From an unicellular cyanobacterium SU2 (lineage in GTDB: Bacteria > Cyanobacteriota > Cyanobacteriia > Cyanobacteriales > Microcystaceae): DNA of 64,000 nt. The notes below the pieces were generated by a model that worked only from the letters and a program-made list of their open reading frames with translations, did no database searches and was not told the origin of the DNA. Below, in pieces: positions 45,476-55,671 of this stretch (position 1 is the first letter of the stretch; each line of letters starts with the position of its first letter). The stretch is from contig NEED01000078.1 of NCBI GenBank assembly GCA_002110465.1, forward strand, positions 1 to 64,000, in the 5' to 3' direction. The translations under genes were made by a program, and so were the position numbers.

Positions 45476-46333
45476 ATGACAGTCAAAAAACCTCGATATT
45501 ATCATAATAATGGCTTTCGGATGCCGATGGGATTTCCACCAGAAGGGTTTACTTCTGGAATTACTTATCAAGCACAACCCTCAGATATTTTTATTGCTAG
45601 TTATCCAAAATGTGGAACCACATGGACTCAATATATTGTCTGGTTAATTCATAATAATGGACAACCTTTATCACCATCAAAAACCATCTCAGAAGTTAGT
45701 CCTCACTTAGAAGAAGTCGGCAAAGAAGTTATTACTAAATTACCCCATCCTAGAATTATCAAAACCCATTTACCTTATCATTTAACCCCTTATCACCCTG
45801 AAGCAAAATATATTTATGTAGCGCGTAATCCTTTTGATTGTGTGGTATCTTTTTATCATCATACTAGGGGTTTTATTAAACATTATGACTTCGCTGAGGG
45901 AACCTTTGATGACTTTTTTGAATGTTTTATCGCTGGAGAAGTAGACTTTGGAGATTATTTTGATAATTTAGTCCCTTGGTATCACCATAAAGATGATGAA
46001 AATGTTTTGTTTTTAACTTATGAACAGATGAAAGATAATCCCAAAAAAGAAATTATCAATATCGCTAGTTTTCTGGGTTCAAAGTATGTCAAAAAAATTC
46101 AAAATAAACAAATTTTAAACCAAATTATTACCCAAAGTAGCTTTGAAAATATGAGTAAAAATCAGCAACGTTGGTCAAGTAAACGACCTGAAAATATGCC
46201 CCAATTTATTCGTAATGGAAAAGTGGGAGATTGGAAAACTTATTTTTCTGTAGAACAAACAAAAAGATTAAAAGATAAATTTAAACAAAGAACACAAGGA
46301 ACTGGTTTAAAAACCCTTTGGTTAGATCTTTAA
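45476..46333 (+). CDS. Sulfotransferase (PAPS-dependent, aryl-sulfotransferase-like)
   Basis: A 285-aa cytosolic-type sulfotransferase that would move sulfate from PAPS to a hydroxyl or amine. The 5'-phosphosulfate loop ASYPKCGTTWTQYIVW is near residue 42. RIIKTHLPYHL is the catalytic-Lys/His region, and YVARNPFDCVVSFYHH is the 3'-phosphate site. The C-terminal RNGKVGDWKTYFSVEQ is typical of the SULT family. The closeness to animal-type SULTs suggests a small-molecule substrate. It stands alone between MITE-like repeat R1 and a terminator. Confidence 0.9.
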   Translation: MTVKKPRYYHNNGFRMPMGFPPEGFTSGITYQAQPSDIFIASYPKCGTTWTQYIVWLIHNNGQPLSPSKTISEVSPHLEEVGKEVITKLPHPRIIKTHLPYHLTPYHPEAKYIYVARNPFDCVVSFYHHTRGFIKHYDFAEGTFDDFFECFIAGEVDFGDYFDNLVPWYHHKDDENVLFLTYEQMKDNPKKEIINIASFLGSKYVKKIQNKQILNQIITQSSFENMSKNQQRWSSKRPENMPQFIRNGKVGDWKTYFSVEQTKRLKDKFKQRTQGTGLKTLWLDL

Positions 46334-46356
46334 TAAAATGCTATAGTATAAATTAC

Positions 46357-46373
46357 GGTGGGCATTGCCCACC
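46357..46373. terminator. Bidirectional terminator hairpin
   Basis: GGTGGGCA-T-TGCCCACC, with AATTT-type runs on both sides, between the convergent sulfotransferase and aminotransferase genes. The tiny apparent loop would open to GCATTGC in RNA. Confidence 0.55.
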
Positions 46374-46421
46374 AAATAACTTAATTTTTTTCTACAAAAT
46401 GGGATTTTATAATTAACGTTA

Positions 46422-47561
46422 TTAATGACTTAAACAGTCTTTTAAAGCATAAGCTACCTGCTGTTGTTCTTCAAAAGAAATATCAGGAAACATAGGCAAA
46501 GATAACACTTCATGGGCAGCTTTTTCCGTTACTGGAAATGCACCCACTTCATAACCTAACCCTTGATAAACCTTCTGTAAATGTAAAGGAATGGGGTAAT
46601 AAATCATGGAAATAATGCCCTGTTGCTGTAATTCTCCCCGAAGGCGATCGCGGAAAACTGCCGTTCCCTCTTCTTGATTTTCAACCAAAATAGTATATTG
46701 ATTCCAAACATGATGCCCCCCAGATAATTCTTGAGGTAGTTGAATTCCTGAGATGGGTTTGAGTAAATTATGATATTGTTGGGCTATTTCTCGCCGTTGT
46801 TGGTTCCAGCGATCCAAATAACCTAATTTCACTTGTAAAATAGCGGCTTGAATGGTATCGAGACGGCTATTAATTCCCACTAAATCATGATAGTAACGTT
46901 GACGGCTACCATGTTCTTTGATGGTGCGAATAGTATCAGCGATCACTCGATCATTGGTGGTGACAGCCCCCCCATCCCCACAGGTTCCTAAATTTTTCGT
47001 GGGAAAGAAACTAAAACAGCCAACATGGCCAATATTGCCCACTTGTTTCCCGTCCCATTTCGCCCCTGTTGCTTGGGCGCAGTCTTCAATTACATAAAGG
47101 TCGTAACGTTGGGCAATGTCCATCAGTTGTGTCATATTAACGGGTTGACCGAACAGATGAACTGGAATAATAGCTTTTGTTTTGGGGGTAATTGCCCTTT
47201 CTAAGAGGTCTACATTGAGATTAAAAGTCGTGCGATCAATATCGACAAAAACTGGGGTCGCCCCTGTCATAGAAATAGTTTCTGCGGTAGCAATAAAGGT
47301 AAACGGGGAAGTAATCACTTCGTCCCCTGGCCCAATATTGAAGGCGCGTAGGGCTAAATAGAGGGCATCGGTTCCCGAATTACAGCCTACACAGTGAGAG
47401 GTTCCCACATATTGGCTAAATTGTTCCTCAAAATCACTAACCGCAGCACCACCAATATAACGACCAGAGCGAACAACGTCGAGGACAGCTAGATCGACTT
47501 CTTCGCTAATTAGCTTGTATTGACGGACTAAATCGACTGGGGGAATAGTATTCACTCGCAT
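46422..47561 (-). CDS. DegT/DnrJ/EryC1/StrS family aminotransferase
   Basis: A 379-aa PLP enzyme of the nucleotide-sugar aminotransferase family. The N-terminus IPPVDLVRQYKLISEEVD, GCNSGTDALYLALRAF, VIEDCAQATGAKWDGKQVG and the PLP-lysine segment FSFFPTKNLGTCGDGG are all present. It probably aminates a keto-sugar for surface polysaccharide or glycan synthesis; the gmd-fcl pair 6 kb away may serve the same end. The exact substrate cannot be told. Confidence 0.9.
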   Translation of the reverse strand: MRVNTIPPVDLVRQYKLISEEVDLAVLDVVRSGRYIGGAAVSDFEEQFSQYVGTSHCVGCNSGTDALYLALRAFNIGPGDEVITSPFTFIATAETISMTGATPVFVDIDRTTFNLNVDLLERAITPKTKAIIPVHLFGQPVNMTQLMDIAQRYDLYVIEDCAQATGAKWDGKQVGNIGHVGCFSFFPTKNLGTCGDGGAVTTNDRVIADTIRTIKEHGSRQRYYHDLVGINSRLDTIQAAILQVKLGYLDRWNQQRREIAQQYHNLLKPISGIQLPQELSGGHHVWNQYTILVENQEEGTAVFRDRLRGELQQQGIISMIYYPIPLHLQKVYQGLGYEVGAFPVTEKAAHEVLSLPMFPDISFEEQQQVAYALKDCLSH

Positions 47562-47616
47562 TTACCCGAAATTTATATCTTATGAAAGCAAATTTTTTGC
47601 TTAAAAGCAATCAATC

Positions 47617-47766
47617 TTATCCATCTTGAAGCCTTTTTAACTGTTGTCGGAGTTGTCGGATAGCGGTACTGGGGTTGCGTTGGTAGGCTATCTCAAAACA
47701 TTGAGGGATTATATCCCGAACCTTGATGTCTGGGCGATATTGACTTTGAGAGTGGCAAACATGAAT
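47617..47766 (-). pseudogene. Possible gene remnant
   Basis: A minus-strand frame of about 50 codons without a start codon (IIPQCFEIAYQRNPSTAIRQ, LRQQLKRLQDG, stop) looks coding by composition and sits between purK and the aminotransferase. I do not recognise its family. Confidence 0.3.
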
Positions 47767-47773
47767 TAATCAA

Positions 47774-48934
47774 TCACGAAGGATACCAAATCGATTCTAC
47801 CTGTTGTGCAATTTCTAATAACTGTTGCTGTCGAATTTTTGGACTTAAAATTGCTTCGGTTTCTTCTAACAAGACCGTAACATGACCTAATTTTCTTCCT
47901 GGACGAACATCGGTTTTTCCATACCAATGAACATGAAAACTAGGGATTTCTGAGAGTTTCTGGCGTTTTTCTAGATAGTCTTGCTGTGAATATTCATAAC
48001 CCAATAAATTCACCATTACAGCCCCTAAACAGTTCAACTGAGTTGATCCTAACGGTAGTCCAGCCACTGCCCGTAACTGCATTTCAAATTGAGATGTTTC
48101 ACAAGCATCGAGGGTGTAGTGTCCTGAATTATGGGTACGGGGGGCAATTTCATTCACTAAAACCTGACCTTGAGGGGTTAAAAACAATTCAATGCCAAAA
48201 ATTCCCACCACTCCTAATTGGGTTAATAAATGAGTGGCTATCTGTTCAATTTCTGCTTGAATTTCCGTTGAAATATCCCCAGGGGCGATCGCCCATCGAC
48301 ACACTTGATCCGGTTGGTAAGTTTCCACCACAGGATAAACCACCACCTCTCCGGTCACGCTACGGGCGGCCATGACGGCTAGTTCCCGTTCAAAGGGGAC
48401 AAACTCTTCAACCATGACCTCTACCCCATTCAAGCTTTTAGCGGTAGCTTCTAACTCCTGTGAGGTTTGAATAATAAACGTTCCCTGACCATCGTAACCG
48501 TGGCGACGAACCTTTAGAACCATCGGAAAGGAAAAGTCTAGGGAGGATAGGGTTTCTAGAGTAGTAAATTTAGGGACAGGTAAGCCAATTTGCTGTAGAT
48601 AAGACCGTTGCTGATATTTATCCAATAGCGGAGTAAGAACCCCCAAACTAGGGCGAAAACAGACCCCTTTTGTTTCTAAGGGTTTGAGGGCTTCGAGATC
48701 TATAAACTCATTTTCAAAGGTAATCACATCACAACAGGCGGAAAGTTGCGCTGTAGCCGCCGCGTCCTCAATGGGGGCAAAAATGACCTCCGTTGCAATA
48801 GACACGGCAGGATCACCCTTCTGAGGCGTTTGGATGACCAAATCAAAACCTAACCGTTGAGCAGCCCCAGCCATCATCCAGGCTAACTGTCCTCCTCCAA
48901 TAACCCCAACGCGCTTCACTGTCATTTGACCCAT
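47774..48934 (-). CDS. purK: 5-(carboxyamino)imidazole ribonucleotide synthase
   Basis: A 386-aa ATP-grasp enzyme of purine synthesis that carboxylates AIR with bicarbonate. KRVGVIGGGQLAWMMAGAAQ at the N-terminus, DKYQQRSYLQQIGLPVPKF, KVRRHGYDGQGTFII, VEEFVPFERELAVM and VNEIAPRTHNSGHYT are classic PurK. The family-like start would be the fourth codon (MTVKRVGVIGGG). The pentapeptide gene lies 7 bp upstream of its start codon on the plus-strand map (minus-strand order reversed), so they are neighbours without overlap. Confidence 0.95.
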   Translation of the reverse strand: MGQMTVKRVGVIGGGQLAWMMAGAAQRLGFDLVIQTPQKGDPAVSIATEVIFAPIEDAAATAQLSACCDVITFENEFIDLEALKPLETKGVCFRPSLGVLTPLLDKYQQRSYLQQIGLPVPKFTTLETLSSLDFSFPMVLKVRRHGYDGQGTFIIQTSQELEATAKSLNGVEVMVEEFVPFERELAVMAARSVTGEVVVYPVVETYQPDQVCRWAIAPGDISTEIQAEIEQIATHLLTQLGVVGIFGIELFLTPQGQVLVNEIAPRTHNSGHYTLDACETSQFEMQLRAVAGLPLGSTQLNCLGAVMVNLLGYEYSQQDYLEKRQKLSEIPSFHVHWYGKTDVRPGRKLGHVTVLLEETEAILSPKIRQQQLLEIAQQVESIWYPS

Positions 48935-48941
48935 TAATTAA

Positions 48942-49448
48942 CTATTGACAACCGAGGGATTCACGGGTACTCATTCCCGTCTTAGAATTGACCCCATCAG
49001 CGCGATCGCACAGTTTTGCTACTTGTTGACTATCTAAAACCGCTAGACTAAAGTCAGCCCCCGTAATATTGGCATTATCAAAGGTTGTCCGTAACATAAT
49101 TGCTTCAGCGAGGACAGCATCTCTTAAATCAGCCCCTTTAAAGCTCGACAGATAAGCTAACCCATTGGTTAAATCAGCCCCCTGAAGGTTCGTTTCAATC
49201 AAGGCTGAACCATTAAAAACTGCTCCGCGTAAGTCAGCATCACTAAAATTCGCGTCAGTCAAATCTACATTTGTAAATTGCGCTGTCTTGAGATCTTGTC
49301 CCGAAAAATCTTTACCAATTAATTGCACATCTTCAAAACTAGCTGCCGCACCTGTCACCGCCGAAGAACTAGCCGCTAGGGCAGACAGGGGACTGATGAA
49401 CAATAGAAATAATAGGGAAAATAGTGCCAATCGCAAGAAATACTTCAT
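48942..49448 (-). CDS. Exported pentapeptide-repeat protein
   Basis: A 168-aa protein beginning with a Sec signal ([20 protein letters not shown], ending ALA), so the internal ATG at 49448 was chosen instead of a frame open to 49607. About eight A(D/N)LxX repeats follow ([20 protein letters not shown], then [13 protein letters not shown]). The C-terminal [22 protein letters not shown] carries two Cys, as in lumenal pentapeptide proteins. Probably thylakoid lumen or periplasm. Confidence 0.85.
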   Translation of the reverse strand: MKYFLRLALFSLLFLLFISPLSALAASSSAVTGAAASFEDVQLIGKDFSGQDLKTAQFTNVDLTDANFSDADLRGAVFNGSALIETNLQGADLTNGLAYLSSFKGADLRDAVLAEAIMLRTTFDNANITGADFSLAVLDSQQVAKLCDRADGVNSKTGMSTRESLGCQ

Positions 49449-49590
49449 TAACTCAATCGCTGATAACGTACCGAAATCGCCATCTTCGATTGTAAAGGAA
49501 AACGGTATCCCATTCTTATGAAGTCGGTAGGAATCAACGGCCTGTTGACCCCTACACAAAGTAGAAAGTCCACCTATCTCCCTCTGGTCT

Positions 49591-50988
49591 CTAATGACTT
49601 CTGCCATAGAACAAATTTAGGGTTTTCACCGTCAACACTTGGGGAGGGGTCGCATCGGGGGGATAGAGAAAATCAACTTCGACTTCTCGCCTTTCTCCTG
49701 GTTCGAGATTTATTCTGACTAAAGCATCTCCCTGTTGTCCCCGTCGTTGAACCAAATGAAAATAACGTTCTTGGGGTTGACCGTCTCTAGTAGCATAAGC
49801 AACCTTTACCGTTCCTCGAAAAAATACCTGACCTTGGGGACGATGGGCAAATACCAAGCGATCGGCATATTCATTCTTTTTAAAGGGGGTTTGTAGGGAA
49901 ATTTCGACAGTTTGTCTCGCCGAAGTCTTATTAGTCATCGGAAGGATTAAATTGTAATGTACCCCATAATTCCCGTGAGCGCGGTAAGCGGTGTCAGGAT
50001 ATCGGACAACCATGGGCGCACTTTGAATTTGCTTAGTTCCATGGGTTCCCGTGGTGACGGTACTCAGGGGATAGGAGAAAGCTTGTCCCCGTTGGGGAAT
50101 ACTCAGATCGGTTTTATTGGGTTCATCGGTCAGTCGCGCTACCCATTCAGAACCCACTGAAATACCAGCCACTCTTCCGTAGATCGTGTCTTCTCCTAAA
50201 TCTTGATCCTTTGGTGTTGGAGGAAGATCTCTCGGGGTCACTAATCTTCCCGTGGTGACTAGATATCGCCATTCATTGAGAGTTGGTTTTCTATAGCTTA
50301 TTTTTTTGGGTTTATCCTCACCCTCATTCATATTTAGGTTAGGTACTTCATACATTGCTAAATTTGCCATGTAGACCGGACCATCACTATACAGACGCAT
50401 AAAAGTTGAACGACCATTACTAGGACTGATGGGCAAGGTAAACAACATCCGACTCTCCCTGGGTCTAAGGATGATGCGGGTAGGGAATTTATTATGATTG
50501 ACTCCCCGTAAAATATCCCCCATTAGTCGGGAACCTGGCCCTGAAAAAACCCGTCCTGATGGATCTTCGACCAAAGAGGGCAGGTTAATAAAAGGGGCAT
50601 CGGGAGAGGTGCGATAACTGGCTCCCTGTAAAACTTTAATAATAATTGTTTTGGATGTTGGATTATGAACCAGCAGTCCTTGATAAAGAGTTCTTTGTCC
50701 GTAAGCTGGCCGAGAAATATGATGCGTAAATACATCAAACCGCCCTTCTAGGGGTTGATTTAAGTGGGAGTTGGGCATTCTTTTCCCACTTGATGGAAAA
50801 GTTGACAATAGAATTCCTTCAGTTTCGATCACTTCAGGACTGTTGCTATTGAAAACCAAGACATCGTTAAGTTCTCCTGGGAGAGTACGAACCTCTTGAG
50901 GTTCAGCAATAAAGTTAGGACTTCCTTCCCGAAATGTTAACGGGAAACTGGTTTGAGCAATTAGGAATGATGATAGAAAGGACAGCAT
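49591..50988 (-). CDS. DUF3370 family exported protein
   Basis: A 465-aa protein with a short hydrophobic N-terminus ([13 protein letters not shown]) that may be a cleaved signal. It is a cyanobacterial DUF3370 protein: [30 protein letters not shown]-like [15 protein letters not shown] and HHISRP. Predominantly beta-structure; function unknown. The pentapeptide gene lies 140 bp downstream on the same strand. Confidence 0.8.
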   Translation of the reverse strand: MLSFLSSFLIAQTSFPLTFREGSPNFIAEPQEVRTLPGELNDVLVFNSNSPEVIETEGILLSTFPSSGKRMPNSHLNQPLEGRFDVFTHHISRPAYGQRTLYQGLLVHNPTSKTIIIKVLQGASYRTSPDAPFINLPSLVEDPSGRVFSGPGSRLMGDILRGVNHNKFPTRIILRPRESRMLFTLPISPSNGRSTFMRLYSDGPVYMANLAMYEVPNLNMNEGEDKPKKISYRKPTLNEWRYLVTTGRLVTPRDLPPTPKDQDLGEDTIYGRVAGISVGSEWVARLTDEPNKTDLSIPQRGQAFSYPLSTVTTGTHGTKQIQSAPMVVRYPDTAYRAHGNYGVHYNLILPMTNKTSARQTVEISLQTPFKKNEYADRLVFAHRPQGQVFFRGTVKVAYATRDGQPQERYFHLVQRRGQQGDALVRINLEPGERREVEVDFLYPPDATPPQVLTVKTLNLFYGRSH

Positions 50989-51589
50989 AGGCTGAAAACA
51001 GCAGTTCTGAAAAAATAATTTGATTTTAGCTTTTCTTAAGATTGCCGTCTTTAACTCAAGATTGTCAATCCCTGGTAAAGAATATCAAATTTTTTTGCTA
51101 TCTTAGCCTATCAGATCTCCTTTCTGTTTACCTGAAACCTGAGCAGTCATCCGAGAGACTCGATTTCCCTCTTGTCTAACATCCGCGATCGCTCAATTTA
51201 TTAATAACTAGATTAATCACGAATAGTTCCCATTACTTTATTCTTCTTTTTTTCTCTTTCTAAACAACTTAAATGATTAAGAATTTTTAAGATAATTTTT
51301 TTGGATTTAGGGGGACTTTCAAAGTTACTTTTGTCCTTCTCTCCTTTCGGACTGAGTAACAGATAGGAAAAACTATTTCTGGCTCTATGAACTCTAGCAA
51401 ACATTTTCACAAAAATGGGATGCTTTCTAGCCAAAACATTTTTTAGTCAAAATTAAAATTTCTTTTGGGAACTTATAAGGCCTTTTTTAAGTCTGGGAAA
51501 TACCAGCATTATAAATAAAAGTAACGTTGATCAAAAATCTCTAAAGCCGGAAACCTAATAAAAACTATTTTTGACTCTCATTAAGTGTT
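50989..51589. other. Gap between DUF3370 and ftsW genes
   Basis: 600 bp with a 73-codon minus-strand frame (51213-51434) that is Lys-rich, overlaps hairpin-like CTCCTTTCGGAC repeats and has no recognisable domain. One HIP1-like site is at 51185. It probably holds promoters for both flanking genes. Confidence 0.4.
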
Positions 51590-52774
51590 ATGGTGTGGGT
51601 TAATCGATACTCCGAACCAACTGTGCTGCGTTATATTATTCCTATTTTCGATCCCGATGTTCAATATTGGTCAGGAGAAGCCCGCTTCTTACGCTGGCTA
51701 ACTTTCTTGTGGATATCCCTAGGTTTAATTACCATGTTTTCTGCGTCCTATGCCGTTGCTGAAGCCGAAACGGGGAATGGATGGTATTATATGATCCGTC
51801 AGTTAATCTGGACTTGGATCGGGCTGCAAGGGTTTAATGTAATCGTGCGATCGCCTTTACAGTATTTGTTAAAACTATCCCCTTGGTGTCTATTTTTAGT
51901 ATTAGGATTAATTCTGTCAACCCACGTTCCTGGTTTGGGCGAAAACATCAACGGTGCAACTCGTTGGATAAAATTAGGGCCAGTTTTGATCCAACCATCA
52001 GAATTAATGAAACCCTTTTTAGTTTTACAAAGTTCTCTAATTTTTGGACAATGGGAACGACTACCCTGGCGAATTCGCTGGCAATGGTTAATCACCTTTG
52101 CGGTTATTTTAGCTTCAATTTTATTACAACCTAATTTAAGTACCACTGCTTTGTGTGGCATGAGTCTTTGGTTAGTTGCTGTCGCATCAGGAATTCCGGC
52201 AATTTATTTAACTTCAACCGCTTTAGGGGGAGCATTAACTGCTTTTATTAGTATTAGTTTACGGGAATACCAACGGGAACGGGTCACCGCATTTCTTAAC
52301 CCTTGGGCAGACCCCATGGGTAATGGTTATCAATTGGTACAAAGTTTGATGGCAGTTGGTTCAGGGGGAACGTTTGGTACAGGATATGGGATGTCTCAAC
52401 AAAAACTTTTCTATTTGCCCATTCAATATACTGACTTTATCTTTTCAGTTTTTGCCGAAGAGTTTGGTTTTGTAGGAGGAATTATTTTATTATTATTGCT
52501 GTTTACCTATGCAACGTTTGCCCTACGAATTGCCATGAAATGTCGTCATCGAGTGAAACGGTTAATCGCTGTGGGTGTTATGGTCATCATGGTAGGACAA
52601 GCCTTACTTAATATCGGTGTAGCAACAGGGGCTTTACCCACAACCGGTTTACCATTTCCTTTGTTTAGCTATGGAGGGAGTTCAAGTTTAGCGAGTTTAA
52701 CCTTAGCGGCTTTATTAATTCGGGTGGCTAGGGAAAGCAATGAAGCTCCCGTTGTTCCTTTGTCAAAAGGATAA
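51590..52774 (+). CDS. ftsW: Division SEDS glycosyltransferase FtsW
   Basis: A 394-aa polytopic SEDS protein for septal peptidoglycan. Landmarks are GATRWIKLGPVLIQPSELMKP, LLQPNLSTTALCG (where RodA has QPDLGTG), NPWADPMGNGYQLVQSLMAV, QYTDFIFSVFAEEFGFVGG and PLFSYGGSSSLASL. An N-terminal cytosolic stretch of about 40 residues is typical of cyanobacteria. It is a paralogue of the RodA at 26063. Confidence 0.9.
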   Translation: MVWVNRYSEPTVLRYIIPIFDPDVQYWSGEARFLRWLTFLWISLGLITMFSASYAVAEAETGNGWYYMIRQLIWTWIGLQGFNVIVRSPLQYLLKLSPWCLFLVLGLILSTHVPGLGENINGATRWIKLGPVLIQPSELMKPFLVLQSSLIFGQWERLPWRIRWQWLITFAVILASILLQPNLSTTALCGMSLWLVAVASGIPAIYLTSTALGGALTAFISISLREYQRERVTAFLNPWADPMGNGYQLVQSLMAVGSGGTFGTGYGMSQQKLFYLPIQYTDFIFSVFAEEFGFVGGIILLLLLFTYATFALRIAMKCRHRVKRLIAVGVMVIMVGQALLNIGVATGALPTTGLPFPLFSYGGSSSLASLTLAALLIRVARESNEAPVVPLSKG

Positions 52775-52858
52775 TCTATCATCTTTAATCCTTTGATAAT
52801 ATAGTGCTAAAGCCCCTACTACGAACGTTGAAAAAATCAATAAAAAATCAACAAATTT

Positions 52859-53746
52859 ATGTTAAGGAAATTATCCAATCATGAATTATCTGATCTGATA
52901 ATCCAAGCAAATCACAATGCGAAAACTGGCAAACTTCCTGACTATATTCCTTGGTTAAAAAATGCTGATTTCAATTCGTTCGCCCTCTCAATATTAACCC
53001 TAGATGGTACATTACAAACGGTAGGGGATAGTAACAGAATATTCCCCTTGATGAGTGTGATTAAACCCTTAGTCTTGCTTTATATTCTTGTCCATTTTGG
53101 AGAAAACTTTGTCCGTCAACGGGTAGGACTCGAATCATCAGCTTTACCCTTTAATTCTTTAGCTCAATTACAGGCTGATGGCGGATTTCCTCGCAACCCC
53201 ATGATTAATAGTGGGGCGATCGCTTTAGCTTCTTTGCTTCCTGGGAGTGACGGAGTATCCCGTTGTCAAACCCTTTGTCGGTGGCTCAATCAACAGGCTA
53301 ATTGTCAGTTATCTTTAAGTGAACCTGTATTGCGATCGGTGTGTTCTCTCCCTAACCCTCGCAATCAAGCAATTGTAGGCGAATTGACCACTAGAGGCTA
53401 TCTAGAAGCCCCAGAAATTGCCTTAGATACTTACAATCATGTTTGCTGTTTGTCAGGAACGATTGTTGATTTAGTGAGGTTGGGACTGTTGTTAGTCAAA
53501 GGATCTGAAGAGTTATCGCTGAAACATTGTCAAATGGTAAGCCAGGTGATGAAAACCTGTGGTTTATACGAAGCTTCAAAAGAATTTGCCCATAAAGTTG
53601 GATTACCCACAAAATCAGGAGTGAGTGGCGCGGTTTTATCTTTGGTTCCTGAACAAGGGGCGATCGCTTGTTATAGTCCTCCTCTCGATCCCGAGGGTAA
53701 CTCAGTTGCGGGATTATGGCTTGTGGAACAACTTGCTAATAAATGA
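52859..53746 (+). CDS. glsA: Glutaminase
   Basis: A 295-aa serine-dependent glutaminase converting glutamine to glutamate and ammonia. The beta-lactamase-like site is visible as FPLMSVIKPLVLLYIL (Ser-x-x-Lys), with PRNPMINSGAIA, and the closing TKSGVSGAVLSLVPEQGAIA. It is slightly shorter than E. coli YbaS/YneH. It stands alone downstream of ftsW. Confidence 0.93.
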   Translation: MLRKLSNHELSDLIIQANHNAKTGKLPDYIPWLKNADFNSFALSILTLDGTLQTVGDSNRIFPLMSVIKPLVLLYILVHFGENFVRQRVGLESSALPFNSLAQLQADGGFPRNPMINSGAIALASLLPGSDGVSRCQTLCRWLNQQANCQLSLSEPVLRSVCSLPNPRNQAIVGELTTRGYLEAPEIALDTYNHVCCLSGTIVDLVRLGLLLVKGSEELSLKHCQMVSQVMKTCGLYEASKEFAHKVGLPTKSGVSGAVLSLVPEQGAIACYSPPLDPEGNSVAGLWLVEQLANK

Positions 53747-53980
53747 GGAAAGCTTAATTAAAAATAAAATACAAAAGTTTGTAGTCAAGGCTTTAGCCCT
53801 CAGTTGCCTTGAAAATCCCAATTTGAAGTTAGTTCTATTTTTTCACTTTATGGGACATTTTTATAAACTCTATATATTAGTAAGACATTGCAACTTTTTC
53901 AGTCACAATGTCCTACCGTTGGTGCGCGATAACCCTAAAATCTTCGGCCTTTTCAGGCAAGATAGCGATTGCAGGAATTT

Positions 53981-54063
53981 AATTAGGGCAGGACTCGAAC
54001 CTGCTTCTCCTCTTATTTTTGAGAACAAGCGGTATTTTTTCTCTTGTTAAACTACCTACGCTT
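53981..54063 (-). ncRNA. Degenerate tRNA-like sequence
   Basis: On the minus strand a perfect T-arm GCAGG-TTCGAGT-CCTGC is preceded by a TTCTC/GAGGA stem with an 8-nt loop lacking U33, and by TAGTTTAAC, which resembles a D-arm but lacks GG. Acceptor pairing is only about four pairs. It looks like a decayed tRNA rather than a working one. Confidence 0.4.
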
Positions 54064-54150
54064 TTCTAAGGTAACACACACAAAATTGTTATAATTAAAG
54101 TTTAGAAGTTATTGGCATCAAAAAACCTTTCCTAGTTCCCCAAAGCAATC

Positions 54151-55635
54151 ATGCAAAGTTTATTTAACCCCTTGCTATCAGAAACAGAAAAAAAATGGAA
54201 CCCCATCATTAAAGCGTTTGAAAAAGCCCTAGGTAAAGAGGGAGTAGTTCGCCGCAAAGAAGAACTCCTAACCTATGAATGTGACGGGTTAACTAGCTAT
54301 CGTCAACGCCCTGCGGTAGTTGTCCTCCCTCGAACTACTGAAGAAGTAGCCGCCGCCGTCAAAATTTGCCATGATTATCAAATTCCTTGGGTCGCTAGAG
54401 GGGCAGGAACGGGTTTATCAGGAGGGGCATTGCCTGTTGAAGATTGCGTTTTAATTGTCACCGCCCGTATGAAACAAATTCTTGAAATTGACTTAGACAA
54501 TCAACGGGTTACAGTCCAACCAGGAGTGATTAATAATTGGGTGACTCAAGCAGTAAGTGGCGCTGGTTTTTATTATGCCCCTGACCCTTCAAGTCAAATT
54601 ATTTGTTCGATTGGTGGTAATATCGCCGAAAATTCAGGAGGAGTTCATTGTCTTAAATATGGGGTAACAACCAATCATGTTTTAGGGTTAAAATTGGTCA
54701 TTCCTGATGGGTCAATTGTGGATGTGGGGGGAATGGTTTCGGAAATGCCTGGGTATGATCTCACGGGTTTATTTGTGGGGTCTGAAGGAACATTAGGAAT
54801 TGCCACGGAAATCACCTTACGGATTTTGAAAACCCCAGAAGCAATTTGTGTTTTATTAGCAGACTTTACCAATATTGAAGCTGCTGGACAAGCAGTGGCT
54901 GATATTATTAGTGCGGGTATCATTCCTGCTGGTATGGAAATTATGGATAATTTCTGTATTAATGCCGTCGAAGATGTGGTGGCTACTAACTGTTATCCTA
55001 GGGATGCTGAAGCGATTTTACTGATAGAATTAGATGGGTTAAAGGTAGAAGTGACGGCTAATAAAGAACGAGTTGCCCAAATTTGTCGCGATAATGGGGC
55101 TAGAGAGATTACTTCGGCCAATGATCCAGAGACTCGTTTAAAATTTTGGAAAGGACGCAAAGCAGCTTTTGCAGCAATGGGTAAAATTAGTCCAAATTAT
55201 TTTGTTCAAGATGGGGTTATTCCTCGGACTCAATTAGCAAAAGTTCTGCAAAAAATTGACCAATTAGGAGAAGAACATGGTTATCAAATTGCTAATGTTT
55301 TTCATGCAGGAGATGGCAATTTACATCCATTGATTCTTTATGATAACGCTGTTGCCGGAGCCTGGGAAGAAGTGGAAGAATTAGGGGGAGAAATTCTTAA
55401 ATTATGTGTACAATCTGGAGGAAGTTTATCAGGAGAACATGGCATTGGGGCAGATAAAAATTGTTATATGCCCTATATGTTTAATGAGATTGATTTAGAA
55501 ACAATGCAATGGATACGCCAAGTTTTTAATCCTGATAACTTGGCCAACCCTGGTAAAGTGTTTCCTACTCCCCGAACTTGTGGAGAAGCAGCTAATCTTA
55601 AACAAGAAAAGTTTAAGGATATCGAGTTATATTAG
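54151..55635 (+). CDS. glcD: Glycolate/D-lactate dehydrogenase FAD subunit
   Basis: A 494-aa FAD-linked oxidoreductase oxidising glycolate (photorespiration) or D-lactate. The PCMH FAD site is WVARGAGTGLSGGALP; VGSEGTLGIATEITLRIL, VFHAGDGNLHPLILYD and SGEHGIGADKNCYM complete the fold. GlcE and GlcF are not adjacent, as is usual in cyanobacteria. Confidence 0.93.
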   Translation: MQSLFNPLLSETEKKWNPIIKAFEKALGKEGVVRRKEELLTYECDGLTSYRQRPAVVVLPRTTEEVAAAVKICHDYQIPWVARGAGTGLSGGALPVEDCVLIVTARMKQILEIDLDNQRVTVQPGVINNWVTQAVSGAGFYYAPDPSSQIICSIGGNIAENSGGVHCLKYGVTTNHVLGLKLVIPDGSIVDVGGMVSEMPGYDLTGLFVGSEGTLGIATEITLRILKTPEAICVLLADFTNIEAAGQAVADIISAGIIPAGMEIMDNFCINAVEDVVATNCYPRDAEAILLIELDGLKVEVTANKERVAQICRDNGAREITSANDPETRLKFWKGRKAAFAAMGKISPNYFVQDGVIPRTQLAKVLQKIDQLGEEHGYQIANVFHAGDGNLHPLILYDNAVAGAWEEVEELGGEILKLCVQSGGSLSGEHGIGADKNCYMPYMFNEIDLETMQWIRQVFNPDNLANPGKVFPTPRTCGEAANLKQEKFKDIELY

Positions 55636-55671
55636 AAAGTTAATAGTCTAGTGTTTTCGATTTTACCATAT

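Noticed and set aside
51213-51434. 73-codon minus-strand frame
   Set aside because: Lys-rich, no domain, no ribosome site that stands out; more likely chance in A+T-rich DNA.
53625-54050. 141-codon plus-strand frame
   Set aside because: It overlaps the end of glsA in another frame and runs over the tRNA-like remnant.
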